Below, piece after piece: positions 15,778 to 25,210 of a stretch of 64,000 bases of DNA (the stretch's first letter is position 1; every line of letters begins with the position of its first letter). Position numbers and translations under genes: made by a program. Source of the DNA: Parabacteroides sp. (GTDB taxonomy: Bacteria > Bacteroidota > Bacteroidia > Bacteroidales > Tannerellaceae). Under the pieces are notes generated by a model, which worked only from the letters and a program-made list of their open reading frames with translations, had not been told where the DNA came from and ran no database searches. The stretch is taken from assembly GCA_017481945.1 (NCBI GenBank), contig JAFUOJ010000021.1, positions 1-64,000 on the forward strand. Direction: 5' to 3'.

Positions 15778-18700
15778 ATGAAAAAGCAGATCTTATCATT
15801 CATAGCATTTACGGCTACTATATGGACCATAGTAGGAACTTCCTGTCAATCTCTTAGTTCGGACGATAAATTGAAAGCATTACCTTCAACAACAGAAATG
15901 CTCCGGCCATTCGGTGAACATGATGTCAAGTCTTTTATTACTCCCGATAGAGTCCATTATCCGGAAACTTGGTTTCATTACATCGGAGGAAACGTATCTC
16001 ATGAAGGTATTACTGCTGATTTAGAAGCCATTGCGTCAGTGGGTATCTCAGGAGTTCAATTATTTCACGGACAATTTGGTGGAAAGTGGCCAGCAACGAC
16101 CGATGATATTCAGTGTTTAAGTGAGAACTGGGATCAGGCTGTTAAACATACAGCGGAAGAATGTAAACGATTAGGTTTACGATTCACTATGCAAAATTGT
16201 CCAGGCTGGGCAATGTCGGGTGGACCTTGGATCAAGCCAGAGAATGCAATGCGTACATTAATACACCGTCGAGTAGATGTTACCGGAAAAGAGATCCAAG
16301 TGGCTTTACCACAGCCTGAAACTGGAAACGAGGACTGGAGAGACTATCGTGATATTGCCGTATTAGCTTTCCCTACTCCTAAAGGGGATACAGGCAAAGC
16401 CTTGGAAGTACATGCGGTAAAGGGAGATGGGGATTATGCTTGGTCTGATTTAATGACAGGGAAAAAGAATCAAATAAAATTTCCTCCTTCTACCGATGAT
16501 CGTCCCCATTGGGTAGAAGTAAAATTCTTAAAACCAACCGTAGTACGTGCAATTGAAATTCCATCTATTCAGGGATTAAATCATCACATGTCCTACGAGC
16601 CTAACATTCACTTTACAGCTTTTGCCTTACTGTCTGATGGAAGTAAACAAAAAATTATAGACACAGATTTTCCACAAAGTAACTGGCAAGACAGAGCACC
16701 TATCACTTTTGCATGTCCTGAAGTGGGTAATGCCATTGGGTGTCGAATAGAGCTTCGCAATGTCTATGACATGAATCTTAAAAAAATTAATATCTGGTCT
16801 GCTGCCCGTAAAAACAGCTGGGAATCAGAGGCAGGATGGACACTACGTAGTTTCGAACGTTCGGCTGATGATATATTGCAAGACACTTATTCCTATATTG
16901 CACAAAACAAAGTCTTGGATATTACTCACTTTTTATCTGCAGATGGTACTCTTTCCTGGACTGCTCCTGAAAATAGTTCATGGACGATTCTTCGCATAGG
17001 TCATATAAATGAGGGTAAGAAAAATTCTCCGGCTCCTCCATCCGGAACTGGATGGGAGTGTGATAAGCTTTCAACAGAGGGACCGGAAGCTCATTTTGCG
17101 GGTTATATCGGACGTCTTACTAACGGAGTCCTACAGGAGGGAAAGTTAAATGGTATGTTACTTGATAGCTGGGAATGTAGAACGCAAATGTGGACAATGA
17201 AAATGGAAGAGGAATTTACAGAACGTAAAAACTACTCATTGCGTAATTGGTTACCCGCTTTATTCGGATATGTCATAGACAATCCTGAAACAACTTCATG
17301 CTTTTTACTTGACTGGCGTTCAGTCGTAGGAGATTTGTTTGCCAATAAATTCTATCGTCGCATGGCAGAATTAGGCCATGAACAAGGACTTAACGTTGTC
17401 TATGAAACTGCAGCCGGTGATGTATTTCCTGCAGACATCATGGAATATTTTAAATACGCAGATATTCCGATGTGTGAATTCTGGCACCCTTTCAGTACCG
17501 GATATGTGGGTTCACTTAATTTCAAACCGATAAAGCCAACTGCTTCGGCTGCACGCCTTTACGGAAAGCCACGTGTAGCCGCTGAATCATTCACCTCTTT
17601 CTCATTGACATGGGATGAACATTTAGAAATGCTAAAAGAATATGCGGATTACCATTTCATTGAAGGGGTAACACATAATGTATTTCATACTTACACCCAT
17701 AATCCGCAAATCAATTTCTTACCCCCTGGAACATCAATGGGATCTAAAATTGGAACACCCTTCTTACGTGGACAAACCTGGTGGCCTTATATGCAAGAAC
17801 TTACAACCTATTTAGCGCGTTGTAGTTACTTGTTAGAAAGAGGTCGTTCGGTATCGGATGTTTTATGGTATTTAGGAGATGAAATCAGCCATAAACCGGA
17901 TCAAGAATACCCATTCCCGGCCGGATATAAATATGATTATTGTAATCCGGATGTATTACTACATCGTTTAAGTGTAAAGGATGGACAAATTGTAACTCCG
18001 GAAGGTCTGTCTTATCGATTCATCTGGATTCCTGAGAACAAACGAATGCTTCCTGAAACCGTAGAACATCTATACACTTTACTAAAGCAAGGAGCCACTG
18101 TCGTTTCTAACGTTCCTCAATCCATCGCAACTTTGGCAGGAGGAGAAGAGGCTCAACTACGTTTTAAAGAAGCAGTCAATACCATTTGGAAGAATGCAAA
18201 GACAGGAAGTATTACTAAAATTGGAGAGGGACGTCTACTCAGTGGAGTAACAATTGAAGAGGCATTAAAGATGTTAAATATCAAACCAGACGTACAAGGA
18301 AATATTCGCTGGTTACATCGTAATATAAAAGGGGCAGATTGGTATTTTATTACACCTCAAAAGAATCAATCGTTTAATGGCAAAATCAAGTTTTTAGCGA
18401 AAGGAGCTGCTGAGTTATGGAACCCAGTTACTGGAGAGATCAAACCTTTAGAGGTAAAACGTAACGGAGACTATGCTATCGTTAATATGGAAATGCCTAA
18501 GGCAGGTTCCTATTTTGTGGTATTTAATCACAATAAAAAGCAACAGAACGTAAAAGAGTTACAATATAATCATGTTCAAAATCTTAAAAACAAATGGTTA
18601 GTTCAATTTCCTGAAGGCTGGGGAGCACCAAGCGAAATAACAATAGAAAATTTAATGCCTTGGTGTGAAATGCCAATCTCAGATGAAGGAAAAGCTTTCT

Positions 18701-19038
18701 CTGGTAGTGTTGTATATTCGACCACATTTGATGTTACAGAAAAACATAACCATCTATTGCTCGATCTCGGTAAGGTAGATATGATTGCAGAAGTTTCTCT
18801 TAACGGGCATAAATTACGTAACCTCTGGTGTGCTCCTTATACTCTCGACATTAGCGATTATATAAAAAAGGGAGAAAACGCACTACAAGTAAAAGTTACC
18901 AGTACTTGGTACAATCGTTTAGTTTATGACGCTTCTTTACCGGAAGCTAACCGAAAAACATGGACCATTAGCGGTCCCCAAGCCGGGTCTACACTAAAAG
19001 AGTGCGGCCTTATAGGACCGGTTTGCTTAAGATATTGA
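15778..19038 (+). CDS. GH106-type alpha-L-rhamnosidase lipoprotein
   Basis: A protein of 1086 residues with a lipoprotein signal (TIVGTSC, Cys23). After it comes the GH106 catalytic region: TWFHYIGGNVSHEGITADLE (about 64-83), FTMQNCPGWAMSGGPWIKPE (about 140-159) and DSWECRTQMW (about 462-471). A C-terminal sugar-binding-like beta-sandwich has LSLNGH-like strands (AEVSLNGHKL, about 1012-1021). GH106 enzymes remove terminal alpha-L-rhamnose from plant glycans such as rhamnogalacturonan. No susC/susD pair or other glycosidase is adjacent, so it stands outside a complete utilisation locus. It ends in a pair of hairpins. Confidence 0.85.
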   Translation: MKKQILSFIAFTATIWTIVGTSCQSLSSDDKLKALPSTTEMLRPFGEHDVKSFITPDRVHYPETWFHYIGGNVSHEGITADLEAIASVGISGVQLFHGQFGGKWPATTDDIQCLSENWDQAVKHTAEECKRLGLRFTMQNCPGWAMSGGPWIKPENAMRTLIHRRVDVTGKEIQVALPQPETGNEDWRDYRDIAVLAFPTPKGDTGKALEVHAVKGDGDYAWSDLMTGKKNQIKFPPSTDDRPHWVEVKFLKPTVVRAIEIPSIQGLNHHMSYEPNIHFTAFALLSDGSKQKIIDTDFPQSNWQDRAPITFACPEVGNAIGCRIELRNVYDMNLKKINIWSAARKNSWESEAGWTLRSFERSADDILQDTYSYIAQNKVLDITHFLSADGTLSWTAPENSSWTILRIGHINEGKKNSPAPPSGTGWECDKLSTEGPEAHFAGYIGRLTNGVLQEGKLNGMLLDSWECRTQMWTMKMEEEFTERKNYSLRNWLPALFGYVIDNPETTSCFLLDWRSVVGDLFANKFYRRMAELGHEQGLNVVYETAAGDVFPADIMEYFKYADIPMCEFWHPFSTGYVGSLNFKPIKPTASAARLYGKPRVAAESFTSFSLTWDEHLEMLKEYADYHFIEGVTHNVFHTYTHNPQINFLPPGTSMGSKIGTPFLRGQTWWPYMQELTTYLARCSYLLERGRSVSDVLWYLGDEISHKPDQEYPFPAGYKYDYCNPDVLLHRLSVKDGQIVTPEGLSYRFIWIPENKRMLPETVEHLYTLLKQGATVVSNVPQSIATLAGGEEAQLRFKEAVNTIWKNAKTGSITKIGEGRLLSGVTIEEALKMLNIKPDVQGNIRWLHRNIKGADWYFITPQKNQSFNGKIKFLAKGAAELWNPVTGEIKPLEVKRNGDYAIVNMEMPKAGSYFVVFNHNKKQQNVKELQYNHVQNLKNKWLVQFPEGWGAPSEITIENLMPWCEMPISDEGKAFSGSVVYSTTFDVTEKHNHLLLDLGKVDMIAEVSLNGHKLRNLWCAPYTLDISDYIKKGENALQVKVTSTWYNRLVYDASLPEANRKTWTISGPQAGSTLKECGLIGPVCLRY

Positions 19039-19079
19039 TTTGTAAATATTAACTATAAAATCTCATTAGGCTTTGTCTA

Positions 19080-19110
19080 TTCTATTCCGGTATTTTAAAG
19101 GGGAATAGAA
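19080..19110. terminator. Hairpin between convergent genes
   Basis: TTCTATTCC at 19080-19088 pairs with GGAATAGAA at 19102-19110 (9 bp, loop 13 nt). With the next hairpin it separates the GH106 gene from the convergent DUF456 operon. It has no strong T-run. Confidence 0.5.
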
Positions 19111-19125
19111 ACAATTCTTTATAAT

Positions 19126-19167
19126 TGTCACATTCCGAGTTTTATTCTAAGAAATCAGAATGTGACA
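19126..19167. terminator. Hairpin between convergent genes
   Basis: TGTCACATTC at 19126-19135 pairs perfectly with GAATGTGACA at 19158-19167. The right arm is followed by TTTC. It probably ends transcription from one or both sides. Confidence 0.5.
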
Positions 19168-19201
19168 TTTCAGTTCATTCTTATCTTTAATCATTTTTGA
19201 A

Positions 19202-19675
19202 TCAAAAATAAGCAACAACACAATATAAAAAATAGCAACAAAGACCAACTTTCAACACGGTACTAACTAAGAAACCGATAAAAGCTCCCAAGCCAGCTTT
19301 AAAAGCATCTTCCAACTCCTTTCCACTTAACAGTTCACCGACTAAAGCTCCTAAAAATGGACCAAACAAAATACCCCAAGGCACAAAAACAAAAACTCCA
19401 ATAATTGTTCCAATTGCACATCCCCAGTTTCCCCATTTGCTACCACCACTATATTTAGTTCCCAACAAAGGAGTTACATAATCTAATATTTGTATAACAA
19501 CAACTAATAGTCCCCAAACAACTAACTGAGTAATCGAAAATTGATATCGTTCTGTAGCTTGTAGTAATAATAATCCTACATAAGCAATTGGGGGACCAGG
19601 CAATACAGGTAAAAAACATCCGGTAAACCCTAACAATAAACAAATACCGGATAATATATATAATACAATCTCCAT
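19202..19675 (-). CDS. DUF456 family membrane protein
   Basis: A protein of 157 residues from ATG 19675. The longer frame to 19714 would put a hydrophilic stretch before the first helix and overlaps the preceding gene's end region. It has four hydrophobic segments and the DUF456 pattern: LPVLPGPPIAYVGLLLLQ near the start, GGSKWGNWGCAIGTIIG, and glycine-zipper segments GILFGPFLGALVGELLSG. The family is widespread and of unknown function, with a possible membrane-associated or glycine-zipper role. It is the last gene of the seven-gene operon. Confidence 0.8.
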   Translation of the reverse strand: MEIVLYILSGICLLLGFTGCFLPVLPGPPIAYVGLLLLQATERYQFSITQLVVWGLLVVVIQILDYVTPLLGTKYSGGSKWGNWGCAIGTIIGVFVFVPWGILFGPFLGALVGELLSGKELEDAFKAGLGAFIGFLVSTVLKVGLCCYFLYCVVAYF

Positions 19676-19716
19676 ATTTAATTCATTTTTAAAAGTTTTT
19701 GAAAGAACTTTCAAAG

Positions 19717-20370
19717 TTATATATTCTTTTTTACTTCATTATACATCGAACCTATATCTCCCTGCCCCAATACATTTTGAGTCATCTCTTTTGCTTTAGA
19801 AATTGTTGTGAAACCACTATGTGCCTCCTGTATAATATACCCTTCCTCTATCAAATAGTCTTCATAATATTTATTATATCGTCGAGCTATTCCATAGCTT
19901 GACAAAACATGAGCAATAATATTTCCAACAACAGGAATCACAGAGCCTAATGTATCTAAAACAATTATTACAAGAAAAAATTTGAGAGCTAAAGAGAACT
20001 GGCCTTTTACTAAAGGAATAAAAAATCCAAATAAAAATACAGGTATAGAAAACCCTCGTCGAACTGTTTGAACATCTCCTGTTCGAGGATGTACATAGGT
20101 TGCTTTTGAAAATAATATACGTTCTTTTTTTATATAATCCTCCCAAATCTCTGGTTGTACCGAAATAATCTCTATATATTTTTTCAAATTAACCAAAGCA
20201 TAATAAGTTAATATCAAAGAGATAGGAATAAAAAGTATTCCTATCATAAAAGCCCAAAATCCAGTATAGGAATCATACACCATATAGGAACCTATAGCTC
20301 CTCCCAAACAAAGTAAACCCGGAATGAGTTTCATGTTTGCATATTCACTTTTTGTATAATGAGTACTCAT
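19717..20370 (-). CDS. DUF2628-like membrane protein
   Basis: A protein of 217 residues. Hydrophobic helices lie at about 13-32, 34-58, 108-125 and 128-152. Between the two helix pairs is a soluble segment that includes YVHPRTGDVQTVRRGFSIPV. The end of the helical part and its tail (GIARRYNKYYEDYLIEEGY) resemble DUF2628, in which small membrane proteins end with a conserved [RN]-x-Y-x-K-x-L-x-x-x-G-Y. It lies 10 bp after the small membrane peptide gene. Function is unknown. Confidence 0.6.
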   Translation of the reverse strand: MSTHYTKSEYANMKLIPGLLCLGGAIGSYMVYDSYTGFWAFMIGILFIPISLILTYYALVNLKKYIEIISVQPEIWEDYIKKERILFSKATYVHPRTGDVQTVRRGFSIPVFLFGFFIPLVKGQFSLALKFFLVIIVLDTLGSVIPVVGNIIAHVLSSYGIARRYNKYYEDYLIEEGYIIQEAHSGFTTISKAKEMTQNVLGQGDIGSMYNEVKKNI

Positions 20371-20380
20371 CTTTATTTGT

Positions 20381-20536
20381 TTAATTGATAATAATTTTAA
20401 TCATTTGCCAAATCTTCATAGCCCAATCATGAATAACTCCATGAAACAAAGCATAATAAAATAATCCTATTACGAACAAAGTTGAAACAATACCTACAAC
20501 CATTTGCTGTATTATATTCTTCTGTTTCTCTTTCAT
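20381..20536 (-). CDS. Small membrane peptide (51 residues)
   Basis: ATG at 20536, TAA at 20381. The product begins MKEKQKNIIQQ, then a single hydrophobic helix (MVVGIVSTLFVIGLFYYALF, about 12-31), followed by an amphipathic tail ending KIWQMIKIIIN. It fits neatly into the operon: 28 bp after the big lipoprotein gene and 10 bp before the DUF2628-like gene. Short single-helix proteins of this kind often bind larger membrane partners. I recognise no family. Confidence 0.6.
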   Translation of the reverse strand: MKEKQKNIIQQMVVGIVSTLFVIGLFYYALFHGVIHDWAMKIWQMIKIIIN

Positions 20537-20564
20537 TTTTTATTTATTAAGTCTATACAACCCT

Positions 20565-22841
20565 TTATGAGGTCATGTTTACATCATCTATCACATTGAC
20601 CTTTACCAATTTTACTTTCCCTTTTTCACTCTTTAAATCCAAACGAAAACACACAAAATCACTGTATATATAAAGAGGGACAGTCTTTCCCGCCTCTATT
20701 GTATATTTAAATTTTAATTTAATATAAGAGCCAGCAAGGAAACTCTCATAAGGTCGTACCCCTACTTCTTCATCTTGAATTGGATTTATAGAAAACTCAG
20801 GATCAATAAAGGTTAATAAACGAGGTAACTCTATCTTCAAATCGGATCCGGAAGTTTCTTCCCAGACACCTTCCAATGTACTTTTCACCTTATCATCAGA
20901 AGTTAACATACCCGTAATAGCAGACATACCACTTTTCGCCCAAGATTTTAAAGCTAAAGAAGCAGACTCCAAAGTTGTCGCGGAACCATTTATCCGAATA
21001 CTTTCTTCTATTGCTTTTTTTAAAGTCGAAACATCAACAGAAAGATCCGACAAATAATTTTTCCTTGCATTATCTATTACATTACTTCTTGAATACTTAG
21101 CAGCAAAATGTTCAATAACCTTTCGGTCTTTTTCCTTTACTTCATCTACCCAACAAATTTTATCATCAGTCATTACAATAGCACGGACGTGAGTAATATC
21201 ACTAACTTTTTTACCATTATAATCCAACTTCACTGTCGATAAATCAACCTCTTCATGTTTTCCTATTCGATTTTTAGTTATAGGTACTTTTACTACGTCA
21301 TAATCATCTTTATACATATCCGTATAATGAATACAAAGAAATACTCGTACATTTTCCAAATCATGATCAGAACGATTATTCAGAGAAACCTGAATTTCAT
21401 CATCCTTACTTATTACAAGCATTTTACTAGCTGCAGAAATAGAAACATCAATAAAAGATTTTTCCGGTACAATTGGACTAAAACTACTATACAAGAAATC
21501 TTCACAAAACTTCATATCGGAAAGTAAACAGTCATACACACCTTGATTTCCTCTACGATAGAAATGTTTTAATATTTCTTCTTTACTACTATTTAAATCT
21601 CCTTTAGAAGTATAATATTTTGCTTTGTAAAAGTTTGGGCTAAACAAACCAAATCCTTCCATTGTCGATTTATACAAATTCAATAAATACAAACCTTCCA
21701 CACTTTTATTTAAATAGGTTCTACTACGATATGAGTTAAGCAAATCTGTTAATTCTACTGCCTGACGAGGATATTCAATAGCAGACTGATCAAAATAAGA
21801 CAAAGCAGACTGTGCATTCCCCATATTCATTTGTAAAACACCTTGTAACAGTAAAGCTGGAGCCGATTTCTCTGGATACTTAGACAAATAATTATTTAAT
21901 GTAAAAGAAGCCGTTCTAAAATAAGGATTCTTTATATCTACATTCTTCATGGTATCACTTGATAACCTTTCTATATCAAATGGCAATCGGAACTGAATAC
22001 CTTCTTCCTCATTTATTTTTCCCAATTCTATTAAGCATAAGGATTTTAACAACAAACCTTCTCTGTTATTAGGAGATTGATCTAAAACGGCATTGACACC
22101 ATTCAAAGCGTCTTCTGCACGTCCGGAATAAATGTCCAAATAAGCCTTATCTTTATTTAAACATAACTTATCCCACTCTTTCATGTATTTATAATAGACC
22201 GGAGCAAATTCAGAGAGATAATTAACATACTGTTCTTTTACTGTTGTAATCTGTTTTTCCAACTCCTTCTTTAATTTTTGCTCTTCCGCATAGTGGTCAA
22301 AAACAGCATTAGCTGCAACATTCACAGCACTAAGAGATTGTGAAGCTGCTTCCATCCCACCTTCCATTCCTATACCTGCTGAAGCCGAAACAACAGCCAA
22401 TCCAACTCCTGCCATATCAACATTTTCTCGTAAAGTCTGTCCACCAGCAGCAACACTACGAGCAACCATCCACAAAGTAGAGAATTCTTTATGCTCTTTT
22501 TGTAATTGATACATACGTTGCATTACAGGAAAGAATTTTACTTTTGCTCTTAAAACTTCTGGAGCTACTCGACTATAATCCTGTTTTGCCATATACAATA
22601 AGAAATCATCAAACGTTTCAGATTGAGTTTGAGCAATCTCTAATGAATTCAAAATACGTATCGTTTCCTCCAAATCATAATCAACACTCCCTGTTGCCTG
22701 TTCTTTCTCTTCAATTACTTCTGTAATAGCTGTATAAGCAGGTTTCATCTCTTCCGACGGAACATAAGGTTGCTCTTCCTCTATTTGCTGCGAACAAGAG
22801 AACAAAACACCTACCAACAATAACGACAAAATCCTTTTCAT
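20565..22841 (-). CDS. Large TPR-like lipoprotein
   Basis: A protein of 758 residues from ATG 22841, one base after the TM2 gene stop. The start to 22874 would only add residues before an already good signal. Lipobox LLVGVLFSC (Cys16). The N-terminal third is helical, with a glycine/alanine-rich patch (AGVGLAVVSASAGIGMEGGM, about 134-153). The middle has TPR-like pairs (ALNGVNAVLDQSPNNREGLL, and SALSYFDQSAIEYPRQAVEL). The last third is beta-rich with a KISKDDEIQVSLNN-like strand region. I do not recognise a named family. It probably faces the periplasm or the cell surface as an assembly scaffold of this operon. Confidence 0.65.
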   Translation of the reverse strand: MKRILSLLLVGVLFSCSQQIEEEQPYVPSEEMKPAYTAITEVIEEKEQATGSVDYDLEETIRILNSLEIAQTQSETFDDFLLYMAKQDYSRVAPEVLRAKVKFFPVMQRMYQLQKEHKEFSTLWMVARSVAAGGQTLRENVDMAGVGLAVVSASAGIGMEGGMEAASQSLSAVNVAANAVFDHYAEEQKLKKELEKQITTVKEQYVNYLSEFAPVYYKYMKEWDKLCLNKDKAYLDIYSGRAEDALNGVNAVLDQSPNNREGLLLKSLCLIELGKINEEEGIQFRLPFDIERLSSDTMKNVDIKNPYFRTASFTLNNYLSKYPEKSAPALLLQGVLQMNMGNAQSALSYFDQSAIEYPRQAVELTDLLNSYRSRTYLNKSVEGLYLLNLYKSTMEGFGLFSPNFYKAKYYTSKGDLNSSKEEILKHFYRRGNQGVYDCLLSDMKFCEDFLYSSFSPIVPEKSFIDVSISAASKMLVISKDDEIQVSLNNRSDHDLENVRVFLCIHYTDMYKDDYDVVKVPITKNRIGKHEEVDLSTVKLDYNGKKVSDITHVRAIVMTDDKICWVDEVKEKDRKVIEHFAAKYSRSNVIDNARKNYLSDLSVDVSTLKKAIEESIRINGSATTLESASLALKSWAKSGMSAITGMLTSDDKVKSTLEGVWEETSGSDLKIELPRLLTFIDPEFSINPIQDEEVGVRPYESFLAGSYIKLKFKYTIEAGKTVPLYIYSDFVCFRLDLKSEKGKVKLVKVNVIDDVNMTS

Positions 22842-22842
22842 A

Positions 22843-23049
22843 TCAATGTTTATTATATTTCTGATTAAACTCACTTTCTGTACTTAATAAAAATAGAACT
22901 CCTTCTATACAGGCCACTATTGCCGGAATACAAGTCCAACAGAATAATAGATAAATGATACCTTGAAAAGTTTTTTTTAAGTAAAACTTATGGACACCTA
23001 ACCCACCCACAAAAATAGCCAATAAGGCTGCTGTTGTTTTATTCTTCAT
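22843..23049 (-). CDS. TM2 domain protein
   Basis: A protein of 68 residues: KTTAALLAIFVGGLGVHKFY followed by a second helix and IEGVLFLLSTESEFNQKY, the full TM2 domain pattern. TM2 proteins are two-helix membrane proteins, often encoded beside zinc-ribbon or secretion-related genes; their role is unclear. The gene overlaps the end of the upstream-transcribed LRR gene by 11 bp and is followed by the TPR lipoprotein after 1 bp, so translation is coupled throughout. Confidence 0.85.
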   Translation of the reverse strand: MKNKTTAALLAIFVGGLGVHKFYLKKTFQGIIYLLFCWTCIPAIVACIEGVLFLLSTESEFNQKYNKH

Positions 23050-25201
23050 ATTTGTATATTATTTTATTTATTTGATCATCCCACTCAGATGAATTTAGAA
23101 TATATGATTTATAATTTTCAGGAATAATTAACTGGACATTAGAGTCTTTTATATCAACAGATTCTAATGGTAATTCTAGAAAATGTAACGATATTCTATT
23201 TTCACCATTTACATCATGTACAACTAAATGATCTATTCCTACAGGTAAATAAATCGATTGTAAGTTCTTTATCTGTAATATTTCCGGTTTCAATATAAAT
23301 TTATTTTTTACTGTATCTTCCCAAAATACTTTTGGTTTATTTTCTTTCACATCCTCATCCATACTTTTTTTTACTTCATTTGCAAAAAACTTTGTAATCA
23401 TACCTGTAAGTGGATCCATACAAAAATCTGCGTATAAAGAAACTCCTGAGGCAATCAATCCTATAAGCTCAGAACCTTCTTTTGAATCTTTTTTTCTTTC
23501 TTCTTCTTGAAGAAATTGTTTTCTTGCAGATTCAATTTCTGATTGTGAAATCACATACTTAGCAGCAGATAGATCTAAACATTTCACCATTCTCATTTCC
23601 TCAAGAACACTTTCTAACTGATATACATTAAAAGATCCTTGTACTTTTAATGTATCTGCATAACGAAGAGACTTCCGATTAAAATTATTATTAAGATCAA
23701 TCGTTCTAACAACAGGATTCTTAGTATCAACAATATATAAATCATCAAGCCATTCTTTATAACTCTCTAAAGATCCATCTGGAATATACATTGTAGTATA
23801 TCTTCCAGGGATAATAAATCCTTCTGGTCTTTCATCCGAATCCATAAAAATAGATAAATCCGACATTGATGAAAAATTATTTTCACCAATATCTTTTATA
23901 TTTTCAGGATATCGTATTGTTTTTAGAGGACAGCCATTCCATACATTATTTCCTAATTTTATTAATGAATTCGGTAATTTCACATCAGTAAGTTCTGTAT
24001 TATAAAAAGCTTGATCTTTAATCACTAATAACCGCTTTGGGAACAAAATATCAGATAACGATTTACATGCTTCAAAAGCAGAGATACCTATCTCTGATAC
24101 AGTCTCTGGTATATATAAATCCTGTAATGATGTACAATCCTTAAAACATGATTTTTCTATTCTTTTAATTCCATTTGGAATATCCAAACGCACCAACGAC
24201 TCACAACCTTCAAAAGCAGAAATACTTATCTCTGATACAGTCTCTGGTATATTTAAATTCTGTAACGATGCACAATCTTTAAAACATGATTTTTCTATTC
24301 TTTTAATTCCATTTGGAATATCCAAACGTACCAACGACTCACAACCTTCAAAAGCAGAAATACCTATCTCTGATACAGTCTCTGGTATATTTAAATTTGA
24401 TAATGATATACATCCTTTAAAACAATAATTACCTATTGATTTCACTCCATAAGGAATTTGTATATCTCTCAGACTTCGACATTCTTGAAATACATTATTT
24501 CCAATTCTATCAATACATCCTCTTATTTCAACACTTGACAATAAATTACACTTCCAAAAAGTACTATCTTCTATAGTTGTCACATCCGGATATAAAACTA
24601 TATGTTTTATATTGTTAGAGAACTTCGTTTTTTCACGTGAAATCTTACCTCTTAATATTCCTATATCTGATAAAAATCCAAAATAACTAAGCATATCTTC
24701 AGAATCCAATATAACATGTAATTTCTGAAAATCACTTCTATTTTCTATTTTAATATTAGCATTTGTTACAAAAATAGATTCTAATTTACACGTATAAAAA
24801 TTATTTTCTATTGTTGTTACAGTTTCAGGAAGTACTAACGATTTAAGACTTCTAAAATCATTATCAAATATATATGAAGACAGAACATTATTTTCTGTTT
24901 TTTTCTTTTCATGTTTATTTTTAAAATAAACTTTTCCCCCTTTAATAATATGACATCTTCTTAAATCTAAATATTCTATCTCATATTTTTTTAAAGTTAA
25001 AATATCAGTTCCATTAATTTCTCCTATAATCGTAAGAGAATCTATCCGATCTATTTTTTCTTTTAACAACACTTTCTTTAATCTACCTGCTTTTTTTACC
25101 TTAACTTCTATTGCTGAAATAGAAAAAACATAATTTAGTAGAAAAATAAGAACTATTACATTCTTAAAAAAAGCATGGAACTTTGTATTTTTATTCTTCA
25201 T
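23039..25201 (-). CDS. BspA-type leucine-rich repeat protein, exported
   Basis: A protein of 720 residues with a Sec signal (NVIVLIFLLNYVFSISA, cleavage near 31). From about 210 to 470 it has BspA/LRR_5 repeats of 23 residues, consensus LxxIxIPxxVxxIgxxaFxxCxS. Two of them form a 46-residue block that is duplicated almost identically (138-bp tandem repeat at 24091-24418). A C-terminal domain without repeats follows. BspA proteins of Bacteroidales bind host matrix or other proteins at the surface. No type IX sorting domain is evident. It lies in the middle of an operon whose other products are membrane proteins. Confidence 0.8.
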   Translation of the reverse strand: MKNKNTKFHAFFKNVIVLIFLLNYVFSISAIEVKVKKAGRLKKVLLKEKIDRIDSLTIIGEINGTDILTLKKYEIEYLDLRRCHIIKGGKVYFKNKHEKKKTENNVLSSYIFDNDFRSLKSLVLPETVTTIENNFYTCKLESIFVTNANIKIENRSDFQKLHVILDSEDMLSYFGFLSDIGILRGKISREKTKFSNNIKHIVLYPDVTTIEDSTFWKCNLLSSVEIRGCIDRIGNNVFQECRSLRDIQIPYGVKSIGNYCFKGCISLSNLNIPETVSEIGISAFEGCESLVRLDIPNGIKRIEKSCFKDCASLQNLNIPETVSEISISAFEGCESLVRLDIPNGIKRIEKSCFKDCTSLQDLYIPETVSEIGISAFEACKSLSDILFPKRLLVIKDQAFYNTELTDVKLPNSLIKLGNNVWNGCPLKTIRYPENIKDIGENNFSSMSDLSIFMDSDERPEGFIIPGRYTTMYIPDGSLESYKEWLDDLYIVDTKNPVVRTIDLNNNFNRKSLRYADTLKVQGSFNVYQLESVLEEMRMVKCLDLSAAKYVISQSEIESARKQFLQEEERKKDSKEGSELIGLIASGVSLYADFCMDPLTGMITKFFANEVKKSMDEDVKENKPKVFWEDTVKNKFILKPEILQIKNLQSIYLPVGIDHLVVHDVNGENRISLHFLELPLESVDIKDSNVQLIIPENYKSYILNSSEWDDQINKIIYKYEE
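24091..24418. repeat. 138-bp tandem repeat in LRR gene
   Basis: The sequence TCTCTGATACAGTCTCTGG begins at 24091, 24229 and 24367, spaced exactly 138 bp, with long near-identical stretches around it (for example AAAACATGATTTTTCTATTC at 24143 and 24281). 138 bp encodes 46 residues, that is two LRR units, so copy-number change keeps frame. Confidence 0.85.
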
Positions 25202-25210
25202 ACCTATATA

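Noticed and set aside
19676-19714. Upstream start for the DUF456 protein
   Set aside because: It adds a lysine-rich stretch before a membrane helix that already begins well at ATG 19675.
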